A DNA stretch of 12,080 bases from JBBSGA01 sp038254585 (GTDB lineage Bacteria; Chloroflexota; Chloroflexia; Chloroflexales; Kallotenuaceae), in assembly GCA_038254585.1 (NCBI GenBank), contig JBBSGA010000179.1, positions 1 to 12,080 of the forward strand, read 5' to 3'. A program made the translations under genes and the position numbers. The notes under the pieces are model-generated. The model was not told the DNA's origin. It saw nothing but the letters and a program-made list of their open reading frames with translations, and did no database searches. Positions 1 to 6,475 of the stretch are shown here, piece after piece; the first letter of the stretch is position 1, and each line of letters starts with the position of its first letter.

Positions 1-2
1 CC

Positions 3-86
3 ATCACGGATGAGTTGGTGGCGGAGTACTTGGAGCATCATCGAGATCCATCCAATCATGATACAGATCCACTCATCTTGGAATAG
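3..86 (+). CDS. C-terminal tail of an IS200/IS605 TnpA-like transposase (partial)
   Basis: The frame beginning at base 3 is open from the window edge to the TAG at 84-86 and encodes 27 residues starting ITDELVAEYLEHH and ending LILE. A Thr-Asp-Glu motif followed by an amphipathic (V/I)xxY(I/L)E(H/Q) helix and a short acidic, hydrophobic-ending tail is what I recall for the last helix of Y1 (HUH) TnpA transposases of IS200/IS605 elements. The catalytic HUH motif and tyrosine would be upstream, outside the window. The hairpins immediately after the stop support the assignment. This piece is too short for certainty, and another short protein ending here cannot be excluded. Confidence 0.55.
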   Translation: MTDELVAEYLEHHRDPSNHDTDPLILE

Positions 87-89
87 CTT

Positions 90-103
90 GGGACTTTAGT
101 CCC
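90..103. repeat. Perfect inverted repeat near IS right end (hairpin 1)
   Basis: GGGACT-TT-AGTCCC is a perfect 14-base palindrome beginning 3 bases after the stop codon of the transposase-like frame. It could be part of the element's 3' end structure or a short terminator-like hairpin for the transposase transcript. It is followed by CTTT-type sequence (102-106) but not by a long T tract. Confidence 0.6.
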
Positions 104-111
104 TTTCAAAC

Positions 112-132
112 CCCTGCACTTTCAGTGCAGGG
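112..132. repeat. Perfect 9-bp-stem hairpin, candidate TnpA recognition hairpin (IS right end)
   Basis: CCCTGCACT at 112-120, a TTC loop, and AGTGCAGGG at 124-132 form a perfect 9-bp stem with a 3-base loop. It sits about 10 bases before the point where ATPase-family coding sequence starts, the position expected for the right-end subterminal hairpin of an IS200/IS605 element. The only upstream in-frame GTG for the following gene (125-127) lies inside this hairpin, so that start codon belongs to the element and not to the original gene. Confidence 0.65.
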
Positions 133-1876
133 TCGTTTAGTGCCCGATCCGGCGTGGTTCCCACCGCACGAGATTCCGCTGCAGAATGACGCGGTCGAGT
201 TTTTCGTCGACCGAGCACGTGCGGTAAAGCCAGATTTCACGCTCCACAGAGGCCAGGCAGCGGCTGTCATAGCGCTGTGTGCCTATGTGGACGGATTGCC
301 ATTAGCGATCGAGATGGCAGCTACTCACATGCGTTCTCAATCTCCTCAGGAATTATTGACATCGCTTGCTAGCCGGTTAGATGTCGAGACCCGCAATGTC
401 GACGGGCCTGATCGCCATCAAACACTCCGAGCTACCTTTGACTGTAGTTATCAGCTGCTTCCACCAGGGCCACGGCGTCTCGTCGCGCAGATCGCAGTCT
501 TCATCGGAGGATGTACCGCCGACGATATTGCTGCGGTGTGTTTGGAGAGCAGTCGCCAGAACGATGCCGCGCATCAGCTTGAAGTCCTCGCGCATCACAA
601 TTGGCTCAAGCACACCGCCTCCGCTCAGGGCGTGTCCCACTATGGGATGTTGGAAACAATTCGCGAATATGCTTGGGAGCGACTAGAGGCGAGTGGCGAG
701 CGTGAACTCCTCCGGGATCGGCACGCCATGCATTATCTCGCGTTAGCCGAAGCAGCTTTGCCGAAGCCGTCAGGCCCTGAGCGTGCACATTGGCTGGGCT
801 GGCTTGAACAACAGCACAGGAATGTAGGGGCAGCACTCGACTGGATGCTCACACAGCAGCACGTCGACCCGGCACGCCGCCTCTGTAACGCGTTATGGCC
901 ATTTTGGAATGAGACCAACTATGTGTATACAGGACGACGCTGGATCGAAGCCGTGCTCGCTGCCAGCGGCGAACGCGAGGATCTGCTGCAAGCAAGCCTG
1001 CTGTTGGGCGCATCGGCTTTAGCGCATAGTGAGGCTGATTACCCGGCAGCGCTTGCTCACTGGCAAGCAGCATACACATCATATGTTCAGCATGGAGATC
1101 GGCGAGGTATCGCTACCGCACTGGTTAGGCAAGGAATTACCTATCGCGGGCTGGGTGAGCAACAGGAAGCCGCGGCGCGATTCGAACAAGGTCTGCGCAT
1201 CCGGCAGCAGCTGGAGGACAAAGCCGGGATGGCGGAAGCACTGCATTTGCTCGGCAACGCCCTCTATAGCCAGGTGGAGTTTGCGCGCGCAGAGGAGTGC
1301 TTCGCGGCAAGTCAGCAGCTATACATGGAACTCGGCGATCAATACGGTGTAGCCGTGGTGCTTTTGGACGCGGGCCTCTGTGCGATCTTTCAGAATGAGT
1401 TCCACCGTGCACAAGCAATCCTTGGCCAGGCGCTGCACATGCTGGGGACACTACTCGGCCGCGACTGGGAAGCGACGGCCGCGCTCGCGCATCTCGGCTT
1501 CGCGACGCTCTTCGCCGGCGATCATGAGCGCGCTCGACAGCTCACGACCCAATGTTTGAGCATCAGGCGCCAGCAGGGCGACAAGATCGGCATTTCGTAC
1601 AATCTCGATGCCTTGGCAGGTGTTGCCATCGCCGAGGGTAGTATCGCGCCGCCCACGGCTGCTCACGACAAATTTGCGCGGGCTGCTCGACTAGCGGGGG
1701 CGCACGCACTTCGCCACTCAATCAAAGCACCGTTTAACTACGGTGGGCAGCCGCTGTACGAGCGATACCGAAACATTGCCTATGAGGCGATCGGTGAAAC
1801 GTTATTCAAGATCTATTTCGCCGAAGGGTCGACCAAGCCCCTGGACGACATGATCGCCTATGCGCTAGAAAGTTGA
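125..1876 (+). pseudogene. 5'-truncated STAND (NB-ARC-like) ATPase / TPR regulator, disrupted by the IS
   Basis: The open frame encodes 583 residues resembling the C-terminal two thirds of the bacterial 'predicted ATPase' STAND regulators (AfsR/MalT-like architecture). Visible parts are the tail of the NB-ARC module with the GLPLAIE motif (residues 57-63), a winged-helix-like region with LRATFDCSYQLL (101-112) and MLETIREYAWERL (175-187), and TPR-type helical repeats from about 220 to 505 (for example 325-365 and 366-404). The closing segment (about 518-583) matches the natural family C-terminus, so the 3' end looks complete. The P-loop, the Walker B motif and any N-terminal DNA-binding domain are absent. 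Family-like sequence starts at PDPAWFPP (residues 7-14), just past an IS hairpin. The reading frame is open back to a TGA at 59-61, but the only start is a GTG within the IS hairpin with no ribosome binding site seen. Codon use is less GC-rich than in the metabolic genes to the right. An intact body suggests recent truncation. A residual TPR protein could still be made, but it could not hydrolyse ATP. Confidence 0.75.
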
Positions 1877-1972
1877 TCGCGGCAAGGACAAAGCGCCGTA
1901 CAAGCGCCGGTTTTCAAGATATGCCGCCGCGTCTCCGTGCAGCCGCGGCTGTCTACCGAGCGACACCGTGCG

Positions 1973-2719
1973 TCAATAGGTTGCCCTACCACCACTTATG
2001 TCGATGCACTGGCCAGTTGTGAAACTTGCCTCATCCGAGGCCAGCCAGCAAATCAGCGCGGCTACCTCCTCCGGCTTGCCGGTGCGGCCGAGCGGTATGC
2101 GCTGCACCATGTAGCTGACCTGGTCGGGCGTCAGCTGTTGGAGGATCGGCGTCTCGATCACAGCCGGCGATATGGCGTTGACGTAGATCCCCGCTCCGGC
2201 CACCTCTTTAGCCAGCGCCTTGGTCAGGCCGATCACGCCGGCTTTCGCCGTCGAGTAGGGGATCATGTTCGGATTACCCTCTTTGCCGGCGATCGAGGCA
2301 ACGTTGACGATGCGCCCGTACCCTCGTGCTTTCATACCGGGTATCGTCGCTTGGCAGCACAGGTAGACGCTCTTCAGGTCGATCGCCATCATGGCATCCC
2401 AGTCGTCGTCGGTGATCGCTTCGATCGGCGCGGCGCGCCCGGCAATACCGGCGTTGTTCACCAGAATGTCGAGGTGGCCGAAGCGCGCTTCGGCCGCGCG
2501 CACCATCGCCTCGACATCCTCGCGCTTGGCTACGTCGGCCTGGACGGCCAGCACCGTAAGCCCCTTCGCGGCCAGCGCCCCGGCGGCACGCTCGTTCTCG
2601 CCGGCGTTGATGTCGGCCATCACCACCGCCGCGCCCTCGCGCGCCAGTCGCTCCGCGGTTGCCAGCCCAATGCCCCGCACGGCGCCTGTTACGAGCGCCA
2701 CCTTATCTTCAAGCAGCAT
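1973..2719 (-). CDS. Short-chain dehydrogenase/reductase (classical SDR, probably NAD-dependent sugar or sugar-acid dehydrogenase)
   Basis: This 248-residue classical SDR should act in the cytoplasm as a homotetrameric oxidoreductase. The nucleotide-binding TGAVRGIG is at 11-18 and NNAG at 88-91. The catalytic Ser142, Tyr155 and Lys159 lie in VASIAG and YSTAK, with the usual ISPAVIET segment at 183-190. Asp36 at the end of strand 2 favours NAD(H) over NADP(H). The Asn of the classical N-S-Y-K tetrad aligns with Asp114 in IDLKS, a substitution seen in some sugar SDRs. The start ATG is preceded by GAGAGG at good spacing. It lies only 16 bases beyond the permease stop, so it is the last gene of the importer operon, which points to oxidation of the imported substrate or a product of it. 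It ends in SGGRATY. FabG-type 3-oxoacyl reductase is the generic alternative, but the context favours sugar catabolism; the substrate is unknown. Confidence 0.88.
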   Translation of the reverse strand: MLLEDKVALVTGAVRGIGLATAERLAREGAAVVMADINAGENERAAGALAAKGLTVLAVQADVAKREDVEAMVRAAEARFGHLDILVNNAGIAGRAAPIEAITDDDWDAMMAIDLKSVYLCCQATIPGMKARGYGRIVNVASIAGKEGNPNMIPYSTAKAGVIGLTKALAKEVAGAGIYVNAISPAVIETPILQQLTPDQVSYMVQRIPLGRTGKPEEVAALICWLASDEASFTTGQCIDISGGRATY

Positions 2720-2735
2720 GATGGCCTCTCTTTTC

Positions 2736-3656
2736 CTACATCTTAACGGCCCCCTCGGTCAGCCCGCGCATGAACCAGCGCTGCAGCGCAGCGTAGAAGA
2801 CCACGACGGGCAAGGCCGCAAAGAGCAGCATAGCGGCGTCGGAGGCTTCACCAGCAAACTTTCCACGAAACTGGGGCGATAGATTCGCCTGATAGGAGCT
2901 GGCCAGTACCTTGCGGATGCCCACCGAGATCGTCATCTGGCTGTCTCGGTCGATCAGCGTGTACGTCACCAAATAGTCGCTCCAGACGCCAATGAAGGCC
3001 AGAGTCGCCACGATCACCATCCCGCTGGTGGCCAGGGGCAGCGCGATGCGCCGGAACACGTCGAACCAATTTGCTCCGTCGATCATCGCCGCTTCCTCGA
3101 TCTCCTTCGGCAGTGCCAGGAACGCCTGTCGCATGATAAAAATGGGCACCGGAACGCCGGCTGAGAAGAGCAGGATCAGCCCGAACAGGCTATTGCGCAG
3201 GTGCAGAAATGTCATCAGTTCGTAGAGGGCCATCAAGCCGCCCGTGCGCGGAATGAACATGGAGACGAGCAGACCCGCGAAGATTAGGTCACGGCCTCGA
3301 AACCGCATTCGTGCGAATCCGTAGCCTGCGAGCGCCGAGACAAAAACCTGAAGCGCGGCCGTTCCAAACGCCAGGATGAAGCTATTGCGCATGTAAATCG
3401 GCAGCTCGCCGATCGCGGTAAACATATACTCGTAGTTGACCAGGCTAAACCGGCGCGGGATCAGGGCTGCCGTATTCGTAGAGAACTCCAGCCGATCTTT
3501 GAACGACGTCGAGATCATCCAGATCAGTGGTATGAAGATCACGAAGAGAACGATGACCATGATGAAGTGAGTCAAGAAATTCGAGCGCCTCAGCCACACC
3601 CGGACGTTCGTGGGATGCGTCTGAACGCGCTCGCGGGAGATATTCGTAGCTGCCAT
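2736..3656 (-). CDS. ABC sugar transporter permease, MalG-like (CUT1 family)
   Basis: This is an inner-membrane permease subunit of a carbohydrate uptake ABC transporter. The protein (306 residues from the chosen start) has an N-terminal membrane segment at about 29-50, a conserved STSFK loop after it, and four to five further hydrophobic segments. The cytoplasmic EAA coupling motif EEAAMIDGANWFDVFRRIALPL occupies about 187-208 and contacts the ATPase. It ends in GLTEGAVKM, typical of the CUT1 MalG class. I chose the ATG at 3654-3656 because AGGAG precedes it with a 7-base spacer; an in-frame TTG at 3704 would add 16 residues but has no ribosome binding site. It is unusually far (142 bases) from the upstream MalF-like gene, and that gap holds a large palindrome. 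No ATP-binding gene is in the window. Confidence 0.92.
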   Translation of the reverse strand: MAATNISRERVQTHPTNVRVWLRRSNFLTHFIMVIVLFVIFIPLIWMISTSFKDRLEFSTNTAALIPRRFSLVNYEYMFTAIGELPIYMRNSFILAFGTAALQVFVSALAGYGFARMRFRGRDLIFAGLLVSMFIPRTGGLMALYELMTFLHLRNSLFGLILLFSAGVPVPIFIMRQAFLALPKEIEEAAMIDGANWFDVFRRIALPLATSGMVIVATLAFIGVWSDYLVTYTLIDRDSQMTISVGIRKVLASSYQANLSPQFRGKFAGEASDAAMLLFAALPVVVFYAALQRWFMRGLTEGAVKM

Positions 3657-3774
3657 CACCTCGCTCCTATCTCTTGCGGCGACTTGCTTGGCTGCCGTAG
3701 CCAACTGGAATCGTTACCGAGCAAAGAGGCTCGACATGCATGCTACTGTCTCGTCAAGCAGCATTTGAACGGCT

Positions 3775-3802
3775 GTAGAGACGTTATATATAACGTCTCT
3801 AC
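3775..3802. repeat. 28-base perfect palindrome spanning the MalF-like stop codon
   Basis: The half-site GTAGAGACGTTATA (3775-3788) is followed with no gap by its exact reverse complement (3789-3802). As RNA it would form a 12-bp stem with a TATA/UAUA loop. It includes the stop codon of the upstream permease gene (complement of 3799-3801). No T tract follows on either strand, so it is not a standard intrinsic terminator. It resembles, from memory, dispersed palindromic repeats of the GTAGAGACGTT...AACGTCTCTAC type in cyanobacterial and Chloroflexota genomes. It may also act as an intercistronic stem-loop setting relative expression of the two permeases. Confidence 0.85.
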
Positions 3803-4707
3803 GACTCGCGGAGCACCCGGAACACGACCAGCGAGATCGCCGCGCTTGCCAGGCCAAGCACCAGACTCATCGCCGCCGCGTATCCCAGGCGCAGATCGCC
3901 GAGCTGGAGCGCAACCTGGTAGATGTACAGCCCGACGGTGCGCGAGGCGTTCTCCGGATTCCCTCCCGTCAGGATCAGCATCGGCTCGGCAATCCCGATT
4001 ACGCCGAGATTGAGGACGAGCACCAGCGCGAAGACTGGCTTCAGCAAGGGTAGCGTTATGCGCCAGAACTGCTGCCAGCCTGTCGCACCGTCGATCGATG
4101 CGGCCTCGTACAGCTCGGAGTTGATGTTATAGATGCCGATCAGGAGCAGCAGTGTAGGGAAGCCGAGGCTACGCCAGATGTCCGCTACTGCGATGGCTGG
4201 CAGAACCGTGGTGGTGTCACCGAGCCAATCCGGCGGGCGCTTCACGCCCCAGTTCCGCAGCACGCTGTCGATGAACCCGAACCGGAAGTTATACATTTCG
4301 CCAAACATCAGGAAGGTCACGGCCACGGGAAGGATCACCGGCAGATAGATCATCCACCGGTAGAAACCGGCGCCTTTGCGTGCCTTACTGATGACGACGG
4401 CAAGAAAGATCGCCAGGATCAGGGTGATCGGCAGCACCATCGCCGTGTATCGGAGGGCAACCCCGAGCGATTGCCGGACGTCCGGGTCTCCGAGCATCTC
4501 CTTGAAGTTGTCGAGCCCGTTGAAATCCCAGCGCGACTTGGGGAGCAGGAAGCGATAGTCGGTGAAGGCCATCGCGAAGCCACGAAAGATCGTCCAGACG
4601 TTGAAGACGAGATAGAGGATCAGCGCGGGTGCGATGAACAGATACCCGAACGGATTGCTTCGGCCATCCTCGTTGTCTCGCCGGACCTCCCGAATATTCG
4701 GTACCAT
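3799..4707 (-). CDS. ABC sugar transporter permease, MalF-like (CUT1 family)
   Basis: This 302-residue inner-membrane permease pairs with the downstream MalG-like protein. Hydrophobic segments are visible at about 20-42, 86-107, 117-138, 168-192, 223-245 and 276-298. The EAA loop EAASIDGATGWQQFWRITLP lies at 201-220 and docks the shared ATPase. The first membrane segment is preceded by a short charged cytoplasmic tail with no large periplasmic insertion, as in most Gram-positive-type CUT1 MalF homologues and unlike E. coli MalF. The ATG start has AGGAG with an 8-base spacer. It follows the binding-protein gene by 90 bases containing two hairpins. Its stop codon is embedded in a 28-base perfect palindrome, so the last residues (VLRES) could have been altered if that repeat was inserted there. 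Confidence 0.93.
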   Translation of the reverse strand: MVPNIREVRRDNEDGRSNPFGYLFIAPALILYLVFNVWTIFRGFAMAFTDYRFLLPKSRWDFNGLDNFKEMLGDPDVRQSLGVALRYTAMVLPITLILAIFLAVVISKARKGAGFYRWMIYLPVILPVAVTFLMFGEMYNFRFGFIDSVLRNWGVKRPPDWLGDTTTVLPAIAVADIWRSLGFPTLLLLIGIYNINSELYEAASIDGATGWQQFWRITLPLLKPVFALVLVLNLGVIGIAEPMLILTGGNPENASRTVGLYIYQVALQLGDLRLGYAAAMSLVLGLASAAISLVVFRVLRES

Positions 4708-4727
4708 CGACCGGGCTCCTGTTCCAA

Positions 4728-4764
4728 GGCTGATCCCCAGGTCGCTCGACCGGGGCGATCAGCC
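4728..4764 (-). promoter_or_regulatory. Intercistronic stem-loop between binding-protein and MalF-like genes
   Basis: Read on the minus strand, GGCTGATC pairs with GATCAGCC (8 bp) and an inner GGTCG pairs with CGACC around an AG loop; CCC/GGG pairing in between is interrupted by an internal mismatch. No T run follows. Strong stem-loops after the binding-protein gene are a known device in ABC operons (malE-malF in E. coli) for keeping more binding protein than permease by protecting the upstream mRNA. That role here is inferred from position. Confidence 0.6.
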
Positions 4765-4780
4765 GCTGCAACTCCGAAGA

Positions 4781-4794
4781 ACCGCCGTGGCGGT
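4781..4794 (-). repeat. Short GC-rich hairpin just after the binding-protein stop
   Basis: ACCGCC and GGCGGT flank a 2-base centre, forming a 14-base palindrome 3 bases beyond the binding-protein stop codon (4798-4800). It probably acts together with the larger stem-loop at 4728-4764 as an mRNA 3'-end structure. There is no U tract, so full termination is unlikely. Confidence 0.45.
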
Positions 4795-4797
4795 CGG

Positions 4798-6189
4798 CTA
4801 GACCTTCTGCTTGGCGATTTCGGCCTTGATCTCCTTCATTGCGCCCTCCATCGCCTGCTTCGGGTCCATTTTCACCTTTGGGTCGAGCACCTTCTGAACC
4901 CAGGGCGCCGTCTTGGCTTGCTCGATCGAGTTCGACGTCGAGGTCGCGAACTGCTTTGAGGTGCGCACGAGCTCGATGCCCTGCAGCTCCCATTCGAAGT
5001 CCGGCTTGCCTTTGACGAACTCGTCGTAGGTGTACTGGTAGCAGGGCTTGGCGGCCACTTCGGTGATTTGCTTGCCCGTGGCTTTGTTGCTCGGCCCAAA
5101 CCACCAGAGGAAGAAGTCGGCCATCCCTTGCGGGTTCTTGGCCTTGTTCAGTACGACACAGCTGTTGGTCCAGAAGGGTGTGCCCGCATGATGCTTGCCT
5201 TTCTCGCGGAAGTAGTTGATGCCGGTGGAGGCCGAGTCCTTGCCGAATGTTTGCTGCGCCATGGTGCCGGCGACGTCGAAGGAGCTGATAATCGCGGTGC
5301 CACCTTTTTGCCAGTTCTTGAAGCTGTCGGTGTGGATCGCCGGCATCAGGTCTTCGTTGACCATCTTCTGCATCCACTTCAGCGCCGCGATCGAGACATC
5401 ACTCGTAATGTCGACGAGTCCGTCGCTCGTAAACGGGTTGTCGACCGCGCCCCAGATCATGGCCCACAGGTCGCAGAGGGGAGAGCCGGCCGAGTCGAAG
5501 GGCGTCAGGTCCGGCTTAGCGGCTTTAATCTTCTTGGCCGCCGCGTAAACGTCGTCCCACGTCTCCGGAGGCGTTGTGATGTTCGCGGCCTTCAGCGGCT
5601 CGGTGAGCCAGGCCAAGGCCACGCTTCCCACGTTGCCGGGGATCGCGTACTGTTTGCCCTGGTATTTCGTGGACTCGAGGATGCTGGGGATGATGCCCGG
5701 CACGACCTTGGTGGCGTCGGGGATCTGCGAGCTCTTGATCAAGTCGTCCAGAGGCTGGATGAGCTCGCGCTTGACCCACGTAAGCGTATCCCATGGAACC
5801 ACCATCACGGCGAAGCCGTCCCAGATCAAGTCGCCGGCTGCTTGCGCGGCCTGTATCTTCTGGGATGGATCGCCGGCTGGCTTGTCCAGCGTGATCTTGG
5901 ATCCGAATTGCTTGTTCCAATCCTGAGCTGCCTTGTCGGCGGCGTAGGCGCTGAGGATGTCATCGCGGATGAGGAGATGAATCTCCTTTCCGCCCTGAGG
6001 AGCCGGTCCGCTATTGGTGGCCGCGGTTCCGGCAGCTTCGGCAGTAGCACCTCCCTGCGCTGCCCCCGTAGTTGCGGCGGCTGACGGTGCGCCTGTGCCC
6101 GCGCCACAGGCGCTGAGGAAGGCAGTAGTAGCCAGGCCACTACAGGCGGCCAAGAACTGGCGGCGATTCACGAGCTTTCTGGTTGTCAT
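4798..6189 (-). CDS. Extracellular solute-binding lipoprotein of a CUT1 sugar ABC transporter (probable Tat substrate)
   Basis: This 463-residue protein should capture the sugar outside the membrane and deliver it to the two permeases encoded downstream. From the chosen ATG (6187-6189) it opens with a twin-arginine motif, NRRQFL (8-13), a hydrophobic stretch, and the lipobox LSAC with Cys28 as the lipidated residue. An Ala/Gly/Thr-rich linker follows to about residue 67. The mature part has the cluster-1 solute-binding layout: DILSAYAADKAAQDWNKQFG near the start, PETWDDVYAAAKKIK mid-protein, and aromatic-rich segments (WAMIWGAVDN, FFLWWFG) that usually line the sugar site. The ATG is preceded by GGAGG with a 5-base spacer. 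A TTG at 6255 would add 22 residues ahead of the signal peptide and is unlikely. The ligand is not deducible. Confidence 0.92.
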   Translation of the reverse strand: MTTRKLVNRRQFLAACSGLATTAFLSACGAGTGAPSAAATTGAAQGGATAEAAGTAATNSGPAPQGGKEIHLLIRDDILSAYAADKAAQDWNKQFGSKITLDKPAGDPSQKIQAAQAAGDLIWDGFAVMVVPWDTLTWVKRELIQPLDDLIKSSQIPDATKVVPGIIPSILESTKYQGKQYAIPGNVGSVALAWLTEPLKAANITTPPETWDDVYAAAKKIKAAKPDLTPFDSAGSPLCDLWAMIWGAVDNPFTSDGLVDITSDVSIAALKWMQKMVNEDLMPAIHTDSFKNWQKGGTAIISSFDVAGTMAQQTFGKDSASTGINYFREKGKHHAGTPFWTNSCVVLNKAKNPQGMADFFLWWFGPSNKATGKQITEVAAKPCYQYTYDEFVKGKPDFEWELQGIELVRTSKQFATSTSNSIEQAKTAPWVQKVLDPKVKMDPKQAMEGAMKEIKAEIAKQKV

Positions 6190-6475
6190 TGCGCCCTCCA
6201 AAGGAGCATAGATCTGTGGGACCCAGGGATGAACCGTCACACGGTCTCTGCGCAACCACCTCCTTTCCTTGGCCGCATTTTGTGCGCCGGCCTGAATCGG
6301 AGCTTGTCCGGCGCAGTTCCCGGCCTCGTCCTTCGGAATAGGTGCGTAGGGGGGAGGCGCCTAATCCGGTTTTTCACCCGAGTGCCACTTGCCTGCGCCG
6401 ATCGGCGTGGAATGCCGGCTACATCCGAGAACCGGGACACCCGCGGCGAAATGCGAAACTGCCGCGTGCGCGGGC
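6190..6475 (-). other. 286-base leader/intergenic region between the IclR and binding-protein genes
   Basis: No gene is supported here. It holds several inverted repeats: ACCGT-CAC-ACGGT at 6233-6245, TGCGCCGG/CCGGCGCA arms at 6283-6315, a 12-base perfect palindrome CGCCGATCGGCG at 6396-6407, and CGCGGC/GCCGCG arms at 6442-6466 just after the IclR stop. A strong ribosome-binding-like AAAGGAGG (complement of 6259-6266) has no start at proper spacing. I could not find a convincing -35/-10 pair for the binding-protein gene. The operon may read through from the regulator gene or start here from a non-consensus promoter. None of the repeats has a following T tract. Confidence 0.5.
6233..6245. promoter_or_regulatory. 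Dyad upstream of the binding-protein gene, weak operator candidate
   Basis: ACCGT and ACGGT flank a CAC centre, 43 bases ahead of the binding-protein start. Just beside it is GGTTCAT on the minus strand (complement of 6228-6234), which matches six of seven bases of the TGTTCAT half-site of the dyad at 7409-7426. A binding role is speculative. Confidence 0.25.

Larger units (their letters stand above)
1..142 (+). mobile_element. Right end of an IS200/IS605-family insertion sequence (partial)
   Basis: The left edge carries the end of a small transposase-like reading frame (stop TAG at 84-86). It is followed within 50 bases by two perfect hairpins (90-103 and 112-132) and then, at about 140-143, by an abrupt start of homology to a STAND ATPase. 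IS200/IS605 elements have no terminal inverted repeats. They end in subterminal hairpins recognised by the TnpA single-strand transposase, and TnpA often ends close to one element end, which matches this layout. The exact right boundary is inferred: hairpin 2 ends at 132 and codons typical of the ATPase family begin near 143. The left end and the target tetra/pentanucleotide lie outside the window, so the family assignment rests on the protein tail and the hairpins only. Confidence 0.62.

Noticed and set aside
1877..1972. Possible bidirectional terminator between the STAND remnant and the SDR gene
   Set aside because: Only a short, interrupted GC inverted repeat (GCCGCG...CGCGGC near 1924-1950) is visible, with no T tract on either side.
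1937..2746. 269-codon plus-strand frame opposite the SDR gene
   Set aside because: The minus strand carries every SDR motif; the plus frame has none and extends across a gene boundary.
3657..3704. TTG at 3704 as the start of the MalG-like permease
   Set aside because: There is no ribosome binding site ahead of it, while the ATG at 3654-3656 has AGGAG at 7 bases. The extra residues are not family-like.
3775..3802. Palindrome as an intrinsic terminator
   Set aside because: The centre is AT-rich rather than GC-rich, and neither strand has a T tract after the stem. Genes continue in the same direction with their own ribosome binding sites.
4385..5377. 330-codon minus-strand frame overlapping the binding-protein and MalF-like genes in another frame
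   Set aside because: It spans two well-supported genes out of frame, is Arg/Gln/Gly-biased and has no domain of its own.
5068..6084. Long plus-strand open frame (338 codons) opposite the binding-protein gene
   Set aside because: It is antisense to a clear lipoprotein gene, has an Arg/Val/Leu-biased composition typical of GC-rich shadow frames, and shows no family motif.
6190..6255. TTG at 6255 as the start of the binding protein
   Set aside because: It would put 22 residues ahead of the twin-arginine signal peptide, and the nearby AAAGGAGG is only 3 bases away. The ATG at 6187-6189 has GGAGG at normal spacing.
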